Of a stretch of DNA of 64,000 nucleotides, positions 29,426 through 40,791 are shown one piece after another. The translations under genes were made by a program, and so were the position numbers. The stretch is from Pseudoxanthomonas suwonensis 11-1 (lineage in GTDB: Bacteria > Pseudomonadota > Gammaproteobacteria > Xanthomonadales > Xanthomonadaceae): NCBI RefSeq assembly GCF_000185965.1, contig NC_014924.1:2666001-2730000 (forward strand). The letters are read 5' to 3'. The first letter of the stretch is position 1. Each line of letters begins with the position of its first letter. The notes under the pieces are model-generated. The model worked only from the letters and a program-made list of their open reading frames with translations, was not told the DNA's origin and ran no database searches.

Positions 29426-31401
29426 CCGGCCACCTCCACCGCCGCGGTGATCGAGGCCAGTGCGGCGGCCACGTGCCGCTCCAGCACCTCGCGGCCGGCG
29501 ACCGGACGCGACATGTCTATCGCGTGGCGGCCGAGGAACCAATCGACGAAACGCGCATGCCGGCGCTCGCGCTCCTGCGCCGGCTCGGCCAGCGCGGCGC
29601 TCCAGACCTCAGCCAGCGTTGCAGGGGTGGCGCGGTGCGCGGCGACGTCGTACTCGGCGCGGCCGAGGCAGACCACCGGCCGGCCGCTGAACAACGCCTC
29701 GAAGCCCACCCCGCTGTTGATCACCACCACGCCGGCGCTGTGCCGGGCCAGGTCGTGCACGTGGGCCTCGCTCCAGAGGATGTTGCGCCGGTCGTACTTC
29801 TCGCGGAACGGCTTCATCGCCGCCCGGTTGGCCGGGTGTTCCTTGAGCACGAGCGGCAGGCCGGTCTTCTTCGAAAGGCCCGCCACCGCCTCCAGCGCGG
29901 CTTCCTGGTCGACGTCGCTGAAGTAGCGGATCGACTGGTCGTGCGGCACCTGCAGCGGATGGAAGATGTACGGGCCACGTGGCACCAGGCCCGCGGCCTG
30001 GAGCTCCTCGCGGGTGGCCGGGGCCGACTGGTGGAACTTGGAATCCAGGCGTCCGGACTCGAACCCGCCACGGTAGGCCTCCCATGCACCCGAGGTGGGC
30101 TCGGGCAACGCCTCCAGGCTCAACGGGTACACCGAGGAGGCTGCACTCCAGCCCTGCGGATCAAGCACGAACACCGGACGGAAGTACTCCTGCATGTAGA
30201 ACCACCGCGGCGTGCGCGTCGGCCCGAAGTCGATCGAGCAGCGGTGCGGGATGAAGGCCAGGTCCACGTCTTCGGCATCCACCCGCTCCGGGGTGATCTC
30301 CCAGGCCGGGATCTCGACCAGCACCACCTCGGCGCCCTGGTTGCCGAGGATCCGCGCCAGCTCCATGGTGAAGCGCTTCCACCACAGCCGCAGCTGCACC
30401 GTGTCCTCGGCCGGTACCGGCGCCCCATTGCGGCCAATGCCGCTGCGCTTCCACGGCAGGTCCAGGCGCGGCAGGAACACCGCGCAGCGTGGCGGCCGCG
30501 GCGGGAACGGCACCCGGCGCAGCCGCTGCTCCACGCCCGCTGCCAGTGCAGGCGGCATCAGCGCGGCGAACTCGCGCATGAGTCGGCGGCCGGCATCGCG
30601 TCGGGCCGGATCCTCGTCGAACAGGTGGCGCAGCATCAGGTAGCGGATGTCCAGGTACTTGCTGTCGCCCTTGCCGGTCCACACCAGCGCGTTCTCCGAC
30701 AGCATCCAGTCCGAGAACTTGGTCTTGAGGTTGCGCACCTGGGCGCCGCCGGTCTTAGACTCGATATGCTCCAGCAGCACCAGCTGGTCGACGAACCAGC
30801 CGACGTCGCCGGCCGCGAAGCGCGCGCGCAGGCTTTCGGCCACGCCATGCATGAACGCGGCCGCGCCATCGCTGTCGCGCGCCCACACCGCACCGGCGGC
30901 CACCCGCAGGTGGTCGGCCACAGGGCCCTTGAGGTCGCGCCGGCGCAGGCAGATCTCCGCCTCCGGCTTGTCGCTGAAGTCCAGGGTCAACGGGGCAACT
31001 GCAAGCGCATCGGCATCCAGCGCGAACAGCGGGACCCGGGTTGCCGGATCGGCGAGCAGTTCGGCCATGCGCAGGAAACGCGCGCTGGCGTAGTAGGCCG
31101 GCAGGCTGCCGGCATCCGGTAGGCACACCTGCTCGGTCGACAGGTGCAGCCTGAGCGTGCGCAGCGAGCGCGCCACCTGGCGCACCAGCGAGACATCCTC
31201 GTCGCGCGGGTTGACCAGGTGCAGCAGCAGGTGGCCGGCACCGACCGCGTCCAGGCTGCGCGCCAGCGCCAGCGCGTGCGGCAGGTAGCCGCCGTCGCAG
31301 GCGGTCAGCAGCAGGACCGGCGCGCCGGCCCATGCGGCCGGGTCCGGTTCGATGCGCAGTTCGCGCTGGAATGCAGTCGCTGGTGGAAGCTGGTCGTTCA
31401 T
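29422..31401 (-). CDS. Two-domain protein: GT-A glycosyltransferase plus KpsS-like Kdo transferase
   Basis: 659-residue predicted cytosolic glycan enzyme. Residues about 25-270 look like a GT-A nucleotide-sugar transferase, with LLTACDGGYLPHALALARSL and a DxD-type LDADAL at 128-133. Residues about 300-640 follow the order of motifs of E. coli KpsS in the Capsule_synth family of beta-Kdo transferases: QVPHDQSI (484-491), KEHP (520-523), VHDLARHSAGVVVINSGVG (548-566) and CLGRAEYD (578-585). KpsS has Q-V-Y-N-D-S-Q-I, K-H-H-P, VHDLP and VVTINSTAG in the same order. The ATG at 31401 is preferred to a TTG one codon earlier. It is coupled to wzm by ATGA. Inferred role: adding a residue, possibly Kdo, to the O chain. 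The fusion is unusual. Confidence 0.75.
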   Translation of the reverse strand: MNDQLPPATAFQRELRIEPDPAAWAGAPVLLLTACDGGYLPHALALARSLDAVGAGHLLLHLVNPRDEDVSLVRQVARSLRTLRLHLSTEQVCLPDAGSLPAYYASARFLRMAELLADPATRVPLFALDADALAVAPLTLDFSDKPEAEICLRRRDLKGPVADHLRVAAGAVWARDSDGAAAFMHGVAESLRARFAAGDVGWFVDQLVLLEHIESKTGGAQVRNLKTKFSDWMLSENALVWTGKGDSKYLDIRYLMLRHLFDEDPARRDAGRRLMREFAALMPPALAAGVEQRLRRVPFPPRPPRCAVFLPRLDLPWKRSGIGRNGAPVPAEDTVQLRLWWKRFTMELARILGNQGAEVVLVEIPAWEITPERVDAEDVDLAFIPHRCSIDFGPTRTPRWFYMQEYFRPVFVLDPQGWSAASSVYPLSLEALPEPTSGAWEAYRGGFESGRLDSKFHQSAPATREELQAAGLVPRGPYIFHPLQVPHDQSIRYFSDVDQEAALEAVAGLSKKTGLPLVLKEHPANRAAMKPFREKYDRRNILWSEAHVHDLARHSAGVVVINSGVGFEALFSGRPVVCLGRAEYDVAAHRATPATLAEVWSAALAEPAQERERRHARFVDWFLGRHAIDMSRPVAGREVLERHVAAALASITAAVEVAG

Positions 31402-31426
31402 CAACTCGTTCGGTCGGGGATCGGGC

Positions 31427-31449
31427 GGCAGGCGCCGGTGGCGCCTGCC
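31427..31449. other. Hairpin between two glycosyltransferase genes
   Basis: Perfect 10-bp stem GGCAGGCGCC (31427-31436) and GGCGCCTGCC (31440-31449), loop GGT. It lies within the operon between two coding regions, with no T-run, so it may slow polymerase or protect an RNA end rather than terminate. The same stem sequence recurs after btuB. Confidence 0.5.
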
Positions 31450-31467
31450 ATTGGTGGCCTCGCGCGC

Positions 31468-32907
31468 TCAGCCCGCGCGCTTGGCCTTGGCCGGCGGCAT
31501 CCCGACGAAGCGCTTGAACGGCGGGGTCCAGGTGGCCTTGCGCTTTGCCAGGTCCTTGGGCGGCGGCAGGCCGATCCAGCCGGGGAACTCGGGCGAGACA
31601 TGTCCGCGCTCGACCTCCTGGTAGACGTAGTCCGGCGAGAGGAAGCCTTCGGCGATGGCCTCGCGGCAGGCGTCGTAGAACAGGTGGCCGTTCTTGTTCC
31701 TGTGCGACACCCACGGCTGGGTGGGCATGTCGGTGTAATGGATCAGCTTGGTCCTGCCGGGCTCGTAGTGCTCCAGCGAGTTCCACTCGAACGGCAGGCC
31801 GGCGCGCTTGTGCTCCGGATCGACGATGCACATCTTCTGCATCAGCTCGGCGTAGTCGTAGCGGCCCTCGTCGAAACCCTGGACGATCCTGCGGACGTCC
31901 CAGTCGAGGTTGGCGCAATCCAGCAGCAGCACGCTGAACTGGGGCATGCGGCCCTGCGACGCCGGCCCGTCCGCGTAGAGCACGCGCGCGCCGTCGAACG
32001 GACGCGCCCACAGGTCGAGGATGTCGCTGAAGACCTGCATGTCGGCGTCCACGTAGATGCCGCGGCCGTGGTAGCGGCACAGCTCCGGGATCTTGAAGCG
32101 CGAGAACGAGAAGCCGGTGCGCGAACGGTTGGCCGGGTCGGCCGGCACCGGGATGCCGCGGTCGTCGATCGGCTCGACCTTCACCGAGAGGCTGGCGAAC
32201 TTCTTGATGCTGTACTCGAGCATCTTCACGCCCAGCATCTGCGCCGCGTCGGTGCCGACGAAGACACGCACCGGGGCATTGATCCACAGCGGCGCATAGA
32301 ACATGTCGTGGCTGCGCAGGGTGCGGGCGAAACCCTCGAACTGGCGGTCGAAGGAATCGCGGCCGTTGGCCAGCAGGGTCTTGTCGTTGAGGTCGCCGAA
32401 CTGCTCGGAGTAGCGGTTGCCACCGTCCACGCCAAGCGAACGCACGGTGCGCGCGCCGCACGCGGCCAGCGCGGCCAGCGCTGCCTCGGCGCTGAAGAAG
32501 CGCACGTCGATCACCGGCGAGCCCGGCTCGGGCCGCTTCCAGGTGCTGGCGTTGTACCAGGCCAGGCGCCCCTCCCCGGCCAGCTTGCGCAGCACCGGCA
32601 CTTCCTTGGCCCACTCCCACAGCGGCTTCTCGGAAGGACGGTGGTTGACGTGCGGATGCGCCGGCATCCACAGCACGCCGGCATTGGCGTCCAGCGCGTC
32701 GGCGCAGTCGTGGACCACGTCCAGGTCGATGATGTGCGCGACCTCGACCGGCTGCTCGCGCACCACGTGGTTGAGCGACAGCAGCCGGAACGCACTGGCG
32801 TCGATGTTGCGCAGCTTGCGGTAGGTCGGGCCCTTGCCGAGCATCAGCCAGGTGCCTTCCTGCATGTCGCGGCTGCGGGACCACTCGATGACGTCTGGAA
32901 TGCGCAT
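31468..32907 (-). CDS. GT8-like glycosyltransferase with an extra N-terminal domain
   Basis: 479-residue protein in two parts. The C-terminal half (about 212-450) is a GT8-type transferase: VRVFVGTDAAQMLGVKMLEYS at 213-233, FKIPELCRYHGRGIYVDADM with DAD at 287-289, and EWNSLEHYEPGRTKLIHYTDM late in the domain (motif KLIHYTD). The N-terminal half (about 1-200) has TWLMLGKGPTYRKL at 19-32 and LSLNHVV, reminiscent of sialyltransferase-like or DUF115-type nucleotide-sugar folds; this is a guess. Substrates are unknown. It sits inside the LPS gene cluster, 27 bases after the upstream GT2 gene, so it probably builds the O chain. Confidence 0.72.
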   Translation of the reverse strand: MRIPDVIEWSRSRDMQEGTWLMLGKGPTYRKLRNIDASAFRLLSLNHVVREQPVEVAHIIDLDVVHDCADALDANAGVLWMPAHPHVNHRPSEKPLWEWAKEVPVLRKLAGEGRLAWYNASTWKRPEPGSPVIDVRFFSAEAALAALAACGARTVRSLGVDGGNRYSEQFGDLNDKTLLANGRDSFDRQFEGFARTLRSHDMFYAPLWINAPVRVFVGTDAAQMLGVKMLEYSIKKFASLSVKVEPIDDRGIPVPADPANRSRTGFSFSRFKIPELCRYHGRGIYVDADMQVFSDILDLWARPFDGARVLYADGPASQGRMPQFSVLLLDCANLDWDVRRIVQGFDEGRYDYAELMQKMCIVDPEHKRAGLPFEWNSLEHYEPGRTKLIHYTDMPTQPWVSHRNKNGHLFYDACREAIAEGFLSPDYVYQEVERGHVSPEFPGWIGLPPPKDLAKRKATWTPPFKRFVGMPPAKAKRAG

Positions 32908-32934
32908 GATCTTCTCCCGGGACCGGCCCGGCTC

Positions 32935-34515
32935 CTATGGCGGATCCGGAAGCTTCGCTTCCGGCAGGTTGACTGGTTCGACGTCGCGTTCCCGCAGGGC
33001 CACGACCGGCACCCAGGGATGGGCGACGCGCAGCGCGAGCTTCTGTGCCACCTCGTCGGTCTTCGACCGCGACGCGCCTACGGCGTGCGTCGCGCGGCAA
33101 CCGGCCAGGTTGACGTGGCGCCAGCCGGCGGCGGTGGCGCGCAGGCAGAAATCCACGTCGTTGTAGCCCACCGGGAAGGCGAGCTCGTCGAGCCCGCCCA
33201 GTTCCCTGTACGCCTGGCGACGCATCGCCACGCAGGCGAACGTGTTGCCGACGGTCATCCGCGAGCGCGCCGCCGCAGCGCCCGATGCTTCCTCCACCGG
33301 CGAGTTGGACTCCGCGCCCGGCGTCCTGCGGCAGCGGAACCCACCACCACGCGGCTGCCCTTCCGCATCGACGATGCAGGCGCCGGCGGTGGCGATTCCC
33401 GGCACCATCGCCCAGCGCGCCATCGTGTCCACGGCATCGGCGTCCAGCAGCTCGACGTCGTTGTTGAGCATCAGCACCACCTCCTGCGTCGCCGCCTCGA
33501 TGCCGAGGTTGCACTGGCGACTGTGGTTGAAGGGTGCGTCGTACTCGACCAGGACCGATTCCACGCTCTGGGGCAATGTTCCAAGGTAGCGCCGGATGAC
33601 GTCCCTAGTGTCTGCGGAAGACTGGTTGTCGACCAGTACCAATTGCAAACGCCCGCTAAACCGCTGTGCGACCACCGAGCGCAGCGCGCGCAGGGTCAGT
33701 TCGGCGCGATCGCGGTAGAGCACGACGACCGAGACACCCGTCGCGGCTTGCGCCGGACGCGGTCCGTTGGGCCCGTCCTCGAACGCGACCTTGAACAGGG
33801 CTTCGGCGCGATGCGGCGAGAATTCTTGCCCGCAGCCGCCAGGCGGCAGCACCTGCAGCGGTTCCGGGTGCACGTGCGGCGAAGTCGCCGGGTGGCCCAT
33901 CCGCACCTGCCAGGCCTCTTCCACGCCTGCTCCCGTCCAGGCCGACGCCGGCACGGCGAAGGCGCGCCCGCGCTGGTCGTGGTCCAGTTCGGCCAGGTCG
34001 TCGCGCCAGGGCGCACGATGCCGGAACGACAGCGACAACCTGCGGCCGCGACGCTGGCCTTCCAGCCAGTCCCAGGCCACCGCGTCGGCGCCACGGCGTG
34101 CCGCAAGCGCGACCACGCCGGCGAGCGAGGGATGCAGCAGGTCGCCTGCGCGGGCAGGCAGCACCCAGTCGGCGATACCGGGCAGGCCGCTGGAAAGACC
34201 CGGCATGCACGCCACGTGCATCCCGCGCGCCCGGGCCCACTCGGCCACGGATTGCGCACCGCTGCCCGTCGCCACGAGGACGCAATGCGGCCAGGCCTGC
34301 AGGCGCCAGCAGGTGGCGGTGTCGCGAGCGGCCTCCATGTCGCCGGCGCAGTCCAGCAGCAGTGCAACGCGCGGGGACTCGCAGCCTGCCCAGGCCGCGG
34401 CCTCGGTGCGCCAGCGCGCCAACGCCTCATCGGGCGACCGCTTGCGCAGCAGGTGCTCGAACGGCAATGCGCGGGCGAAATCGTCCAGCGTGGTCCGGGA
34501 CCAGGGCCAGCCCAT
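32935..34515 (-). CDS. GT2-family glycosyltransferase with long N-terminal region
   Basis: 526-residue protein. Residues about 260-480 form a GT2 (GT-A) domain: VSVVVLYRDRAELTLRALRS, QLVLVDNQSSADTRDVI, the DxD-like LNNDVELL at 350-357, and a C-terminal GYNDVDFCLRATAAGWRHV. The first 250 residues show no family I can name; part (about 95-150) may be a second nucleotide-sugar fold. The ATG at 34515 shares a base with the stop of the upstream gene (TGATG). It is the closest in the cluster to rhamnosyltransferase-like GT2 enzymes, but the sugar cannot be read from sequence. Confidence 0.78.
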   Translation of the reverse strand: MGWPWSRTTLDDFARALPFEHLLRKRSPDEALARWRTEAAAWAGCESPRVALLLDCAGDMEAARDTATCWRLQAWPHCVLVATGSGAQSVAEWARARGMHVACMPGLSSGLPGIADWVLPARAGDLLHPSLAGVVALAARRGADAVAWDWLEGQRRGRRLSLSFRHRAPWRDDLAELDHDQRGRAFAVPASAWTGAGVEEAWQVRMGHPATSPHVHPEPLQVLPPGGCGQEFSPHRAEALFKVAFEDGPNGPRPAQAATGVSVVVLYRDRAELTLRALRSVVAQRFSGRLQLVLVDNQSSADTRDVIRRYLGTLPQSVESVLVEYDAPFNHSRQCNLGIEAATQEVVLMLNNDVELLDADAVDTMARWAMVPGIATAGACIVDAEGQPRGGGFRCRRTPGAESNSPVEEASGAAAARSRMTVGNTFACVAMRRQAYRELGGLDELAFPVGYNDVDFCLRATAAGWRHVNLAGCRATHAVGASRSKTDEVAQKLALRVAHPWVPVVALRERDVEPVNLPEAKLPDPP

Positions 34516-35348
34516 CAGCGGCGTCCCCCGAACAACCGGCGCAAACCACCCAGCAGGCCATCGCGCTGCGCCGGATGCGGCACATCGCCCTCCCCGTCTG
34601 ACGCACCCGGATGATGCCGGTACGGGCCACCCGGCGACGCCTGGCGCCACTCGACATGGCTGATGGCATGGAATGGTTCCGGACCGACCTCGCGCAGCTG
34701 CAGGCCCAGCGCCTCCACCGCGCGCGATACGCCGATCTCGGCGGCGATGCATTCGCCGTAGTTGGCGCCCTGCGGGAAGCCGCCCAGCGCCTCGAGGGTG
34801 TCTCCGCGCAGCGCCCAGGCCAGCGAGCGCAGATGGCGTCCGCCCATCCCCGGATCGATCCCGTAGCGGCGCATGTGGTGCAGGTAGACATCGACCCGGT
34901 TGGCCGGCTGCCCGTCCAGCAGGTGCTCGCGCAGATCTGCCTTGCCTGGGCCATCGCGCAGCAGTTCCCAGGGCTTGTCCCAGGACGGATTGAGCGACTC
35001 GCCGACCATGCCCACCGCCGGGTCGGCCAGCGCCTCGAGGAAGCCGGAAAGCCAGCCGTCGCGCCGTGCGCGGCACTCGTCCTGCAGGAACAGGTACGCC
35101 GGGCGGCCGCGCCAGTGGCGCCATGCGCCGTCCCAGGCTCCGATGTTCATGCCGGTGTTTTCGCGTTCGAGCACGCCATGCACGCGGTCGCGGATGCGGG
35201 CCGGCAGCGGCTCGCCACCGGCGCTGTTCACCGCGACCACGCGCTCGTGGCCAGCCCCGGCGTCGTAGCGGTCCAGCGTGTCGAGCAGCCGCTCAAGGTC
35301 GCACGGATCACGGCGGTCGTAGAACGAGATGGCGACCAGCGGCTTCAT
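34515..35348 (-). CDS. Putative GT2-like glycosyltransferase
   Basis: 277-residue predicted cytosolic protein. It starts PLVAISFYDRRDPCDLERLLDTL, then RVVAVNSAGG and ENTGMNIGAWDGAWRHW near 65, and YLFLQDECRARRDGWL near 87, where Q-D-E takes the place of the usual DxD. The rest is acidic/basic mixed with LYEALGGFPQG-type GT2 end features (DTLEALGGFPQGANYGE). This pattern resembles small GT2-like or rhamnan-synthesis-type proteins, so the assignment is moderate. Both ends overlap neighbours (ATGA with the upstream GT4 gene, TGATG with the next), so it belongs to one translational unit. Confidence 0.65.
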   Translation of the reverse strand: MKPLVAISFYDRRDPCDLERLLDTLDRYDAGAGHERVVAVNSAGGEPLPARIRDRVHGVLERENTGMNIGAWDGAWRHWRGRPAYLFLQDECRARRDGWLSGFLEALADPAVGMVGESLNPSWDKPWELLRDGPGKADLREHLLDGQPANRVDVYLHHMRRYGIDPGMGGRHLRSLAWALRGDTLEALGGFPQGANYGECIAAEIGVSRAVEALGLQLREVGPEPFHAISHVEWRQASPGGPYRHHPGASDGEGDVPHPAQRDGLLGGLRRLFGGRR

Positions 35349-36412
35349 GCGCGCGCACCCGTCGCGGCCGCGGCGACCTCGGCGATCGCCTGGCGCAGCC
35401 GCTCGAACGAATAGTCCGCGGCGATGATCCGCGCCGCTTCCTGCAGGTGCCGCTCGCGCACCGACGGATCATCGAGGTAGGCAGCGATACCCGCCCCCGG
35501 ATCGTCCAGCCACACCGCTCCGGCCAGCTCCTGGTAGGCGCGGCTGGGCGTGGCCACGACGGGCACGCCATGCGACAGCGCCTTGAGTCCGCGGTTGGCG
35601 GACTTGGTCGCCGAGAACGCATCCAGGCTGTTGGGTACCAGGCACACGTCGGCCAGCGGCAGCAGCGCATCGACGATGGTCGGCGTCCACTCGAAGTAGC
35701 GGCTGGCCACCGGCAGCTCGCCGGCCAGGCGCTCGAACTTGCCGCGGTTGTTGCTGACCACCCACAGCTCGGCGCCACGGCTGGCGGCCTCGCACAGCGC
35801 CTCGCGGTACAGCAGCAGGTCCTCGAGCCCGAACCTCGCGTACGCGGCCCCGTGGTTGCCGTACCACAGCAGTACCGGGCCGGAGGGCGCGGGAACCGCT
35901 TCGGGGCGCCGGCGCAGGCTGCGCAGCGCGGACAGCAGGCCATGGCGCAGGCCGAGCAGGCTCCGCTGCCGCGCGAGCAGGTCCGGGGTCTCGACGATGT
36001 CCGGCACCACCAGCACGCGCGCATCCGGCAGGCCGGTCTCGGCCAGCACCACCTCGCGCATCGCGCCGGTCGGCACGGTGACCGCGGACAGGCCGCGCGC
36101 CAGCTCCACGAAGCGCTGGCCGAAGGTCCTGCCCTCGCCGGCATAGCCGTCGATGAAGATGTTGTCGCACAGGTCGGCGACCACGGGCACCCCGGCGTCC
36201 TGGGCATGGCGCGCCCAGCGCGCGTGCTTCTGCGACAGCGGCTTCACCGCCAGCGCCAGCGTGGTGCCGGCCCGGGGAGGAACGTCGCGGCCGCATACCC
36301 GTGCCTTCCAGCCCTCGGCCTTCGCGGCGCAGCCCGGCAACAGCGCCCGGTAGCGGACGCTGGCGAGGTTCAGGTCCCGGCTCGCGACATGGATATGCAA
36401 GGTGCCCGTCAT
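35345..36412 (-). CDS. GT4-type glycosyltransferase
   Basis: 355-residue GT-B-like transferase. The N-terminal half has HIHVASRDLNLASVRYRALLP; the C-terminal half has PVLLWYGNHGAAYARFGLEDL near 180, ELWVVSNNRGKFERLA near 220 and the donor-binding ALLPLADVCLVPNSLDAFSATKSANR segment, with PVVATPS after it (motif GVPVVATPSRAY near 292). No membrane helix is seen. It is the first transferase after kdsA in the cluster, 52 bases downstream, and overlaps the next gene by ATGA. Confidence 0.75.
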   Translation of the reverse strand: MTGTLHIHVASRDLNLASVRYRALLPGCAAKAEGWKARVCGRDVPPRAGTTLALAVKPLSQKHARWARHAQDAGVPVVADLCDNIFIDGYAGEGRTFGQRFVELARGLSAVTVPTGAMREVVLAETGLPDARVLVVPDIVETPDLLARQRSLLGLRHGLLSALRSLRRRPEAVPAPSGPVLLWYGNHGAAYARFGLEDLLLYREALCEAASRGAELWVVSNNRGKFERLAGELPVASRYFEWTPTIVDALLPLADVCLVPNSLDAFSATKSANRGLKALSHGVPVVATPSRAYQELAGAVWLDDPGAGIAAYLDDPSVRERHLQEAARIIAADYSFERLRQAIAEVAAAATGARA

Positions 36413-36464
36413 GCTGCAAGTCCCTGTCCATGGTTCCCGCCGACCCGTGCCGGCGGGTGCAGCG

Positions 36465-38539
<2,075 letters not shown>

Positions 38540-38632
38540 GGCGGCTCTCTTCGAGGTAGCCGCGGATTCTAGCAACCGCCCCTTAACCAAAGCTTGGCGC
38601 CGGCCCTCCCGGGACCGGCGCCGGCCATGCCG

Positions 38633-40009
38633 TCACTGCACCCGGCGGCGCAGGTAGTTCAGCAGGTCGATGCGGGTGATCAGGCCGAGGAAGCGCTCGC
38701 CGTCGGTGATGATCGCGACCTGGCCGCGGTCGAACACCGGCAGCAGGGCCTCGATCGGCGACTTGACGTCGAGCTTCTCCAGCTTGCTGACCATGGCCAC
38801 CGAGACCGGATCGCGGAAGCGGGCCTCGTCGCCATACACGTGCAGCAGCACGTCGCTCTCGTCGATGATGCCCACCAGGCGGTCGCCCTCCATCACCGGC
38901 AGCTGGGAGACGTCGTACAGCTTCATCCGCTGGTAGGCGGTGGTGAGCAGGTCGCCCGGGGCCACGACCACGGTGTCGCGCTGGCTGTACGGCCGCAGGA
39001 TCAGGTCGCGCAGGTCGCCGTGCTGCTCGCGCTGCAGGAAGCCGTTGTCCAGCATCCAGTAGTCGTTGTACATCTTCGACAGGTACTTGTTGCCGGTATC
39101 CGGCACCAGCACCACGACCTTCTTCGGCGTGGTCTGCTCGCGGCAGTAACGCAGCGCCGCGGCCAGCAGGGTGCCGGTGGACGAGCCGCCGAGGATGCCT
39201 TCCTTCTCCAGCAGCTCGCGCGCGGTGTGGAAGCTCTCGCCGTCCGGGATCGCGTAGGCCTTCTTCACCCGCGAGAAGTCCGAGATCGACGGCAGGAAAT
39301 CCTCGCCGATGCCCTCGACCAGCCAGCTGCCCGACTTGTCGCTGAGCACGCCCTCGTTGATGTACTGGGCCAGGATCGAACCCACCGGGTCGGCCAGCAC
39401 CATCTCCACGTCGGGCGCCTGCTCGGCCAGGCAGCGCGACAGGCCGGTCATGGTGCCGGAGCTGCCGCAGCCGAACACGATGGCGTCGAAGCCGCCCACT
39501 TCGGCCATCTGCCCGATGATCTCCGGGCCGGTGCCGTACTGGTGCGCGGCCGGGTTGTCCGGGTTGCCGAACTGGTTGATGAAGTACGCGCCCGGGGTCT
39601 CGGAGGCGATCTTCTCGGCCAGGTCCTGGTAATACTCGGGATGGCCCTTGCCCACGTCGGAACGGGTCAGCACCACCTCGGCACCCATCGCCTTGAGGTT
39701 GAAGATCTTCTCCCGGCTCATCTTGTCCGGGACCACCAGGACCAGGCGGTAGCCCTTCTGCTGGGCGACCAGGGCCAGACCCAGGCCGGTGTTGCCGGCG
39801 GTGCCTTCGACCAGGGTCGCGCCGGGCTTGAGGTCGCCGCGGCGCTCGGCCGCCTCGATCATCGACAGGCCGATGCGATCCTTGATCGAGCCGCCCGGGT
39901 TGAAGTTCTCAAGCTTGAGGTACAGCTCGCACGGGCCGGTGTCCAGGCGGCGCGCCTTGACGATGGGGGTGCGGCCGATGAGTTCGAGCACGGAGGCGTG
40001 CAGGGCCAT
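38633..40009 (-). CDS. cbs: Cystathionine beta-synthase
   Basis: 458-residue PLP enzyme that condenses serine and homocysteine. The PLP lysine is K43 in GGSIKDRIG; TAGNTGLGLA and the phosphate-binding GCGSSGTMTGL follow. A C-terminal pair of CBS domains (about 335-458: DTVVVAPGDLLTTAYQRM, LVGIIDESDVLLHV, LGLITRIDLLNYL) may bind adenosyl ligands. There is no N-terminal haem-binding domain. The gene is followed 93 bases later by metB, together forming a transsulfuration pair from methionine to cysteine. Confidence 0.94.
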   Translation of the reverse strand: MALHASVLELIGRTPIVKARRLDTGPCELYLKLENFNPGGSIKDRIGLSMIEAAERRGDLKPGATLVEGTAGNTGLGLALVAQQKGYRLVLVVPDKMSREKIFNLKAMGAEVVLTRSDVGKGHPEYYQDLAEKIASETPGAYFINQFGNPDNPAAHQYGTGPEIIGQMAEVGGFDAIVFGCGSSGTMTGLSRCLAEQAPDVEMVLADPVGSILAQYINEGVLSDKSGSWLVEGIGEDFLPSISDFSRVKKAYAIPDGESFHTARELLEKEGILGGSSTGTLLAAALRYCREQTTPKKVVVLVPDTGNKYLSKMYNDYWMLDNGFLQREQHGDLRDLILRPYSQRDTVVVAPGDLLTTAYQRMKLYDVSQLPVMEGDRLVGIIDESDVLLHVYGDEARFRDPVSVAMVSKLEKLDVKSPIEALLPVFDRGQVAIITDGERFLGLITRIDLLNYLRRRVQ

Positions 40010-40184
40010 TCTCGGATCCGGTTCATGGGCGCCGCTGGAACGCGGCGGAACCGGGATTATCGGCCGGATTACCCGTGCACGGTAAGCGGAAGGATTTACG
40101 GCGCCGGAAAGATTGCGCGGGCGGTGGCGGCCGACGAGGAGGCCACCACCGCCCGCGGCGGTGAAACACTTGGCAGGGGCGCGC

Positions 40185-40400
40185 TCAGTGCGACCGGTCG
40201 TAGATGCTTAGCAGTCGCTGCTTGGCGGCAAGCTTCTCGCGCTTCATCTGGCCCAGGGTCATGTCGTCGATGGGGAGCACTCCCAGTTCGGCCTGCATGC
40301 ACTTCTTGTCCAGCAGACGGTGTCGCTGGTAGAGCTGCTTGAACTCGGGATTGCTCTTGATCAGAGCGTCGATTTCGGCCTGCGGTTGCCCTTCGAACAT
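40185..40400 (-). CDS. YdcH/DUF465-family small protein
   Basis: 71-residue soluble helical protein of the DUF465 (YdcH) family, function unknown. The sequence reads EFKQLYQRHRLLDKKCMQAE then LGQMKREKLAAKQRLLSIYD, with the short two-helix pattern and conserved K-R-E-K-L of the family. A strong ribosome-binding site (CAGGAGGTGCACAG) stands before the ATG. It is a single-gene unit between cbs and the OmpA-like gene. Confidence 0.85.
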   Translation of the reverse strand: MFEGQPQAEIDALIKSNPEFKQLYQRHRLLDKKCMQAELGVLPIDDMTLGQMKREKLAAKQRLLSIYDRSH

Positions 40401-40791
40401 CTGTGCACCTCCTGGGGTCGGTACGTCCCTGACGGCTACATGTCGGCCACTCCTGGCCGGCGCCGGAAAACAAACGCCCCGGGCCAGGGGCCCAGGGCGC
40501 GGGGGTATCCGGATGGCGGATGCGGCATCTTCCGCTCCCCACCCCGCAGCCGCGGCGGAAGCCCGGCACAGGGGAAAGCGGGAGAAGCGGGAAGCTGCAT
40601 CGGCGCGGACTCCGGTTCAGGCGGATGGACCCGGATGGACCACCCGCATGACCGACCCTACTCCCAAGCCGGAGGGGCTTCAAGGGTCCTGCGCGTGAAT
40701 GCAGGAGATCTGCTACCGATGCCTCTTGCGGTCCCGCCAGGCGGCGAGACGGGACGCTCAAGTGCTTGATTTCATGAAACTAAATAGGACC
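40401..40791. other. Intergenic region, no gene seen
   Basis: About 390 bases. It contains a GC-rich dyad around 40476-40500 (CCCCGGGCC...GGGGCCC) and one AT-rich patch with the perfect 10-bp palindrome TTTCATGAAA (40770-40779) just after the OmpA-like stop. No T-run or promoter stands out, and open frames are of non-coding composition. Confidence 0.4.
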
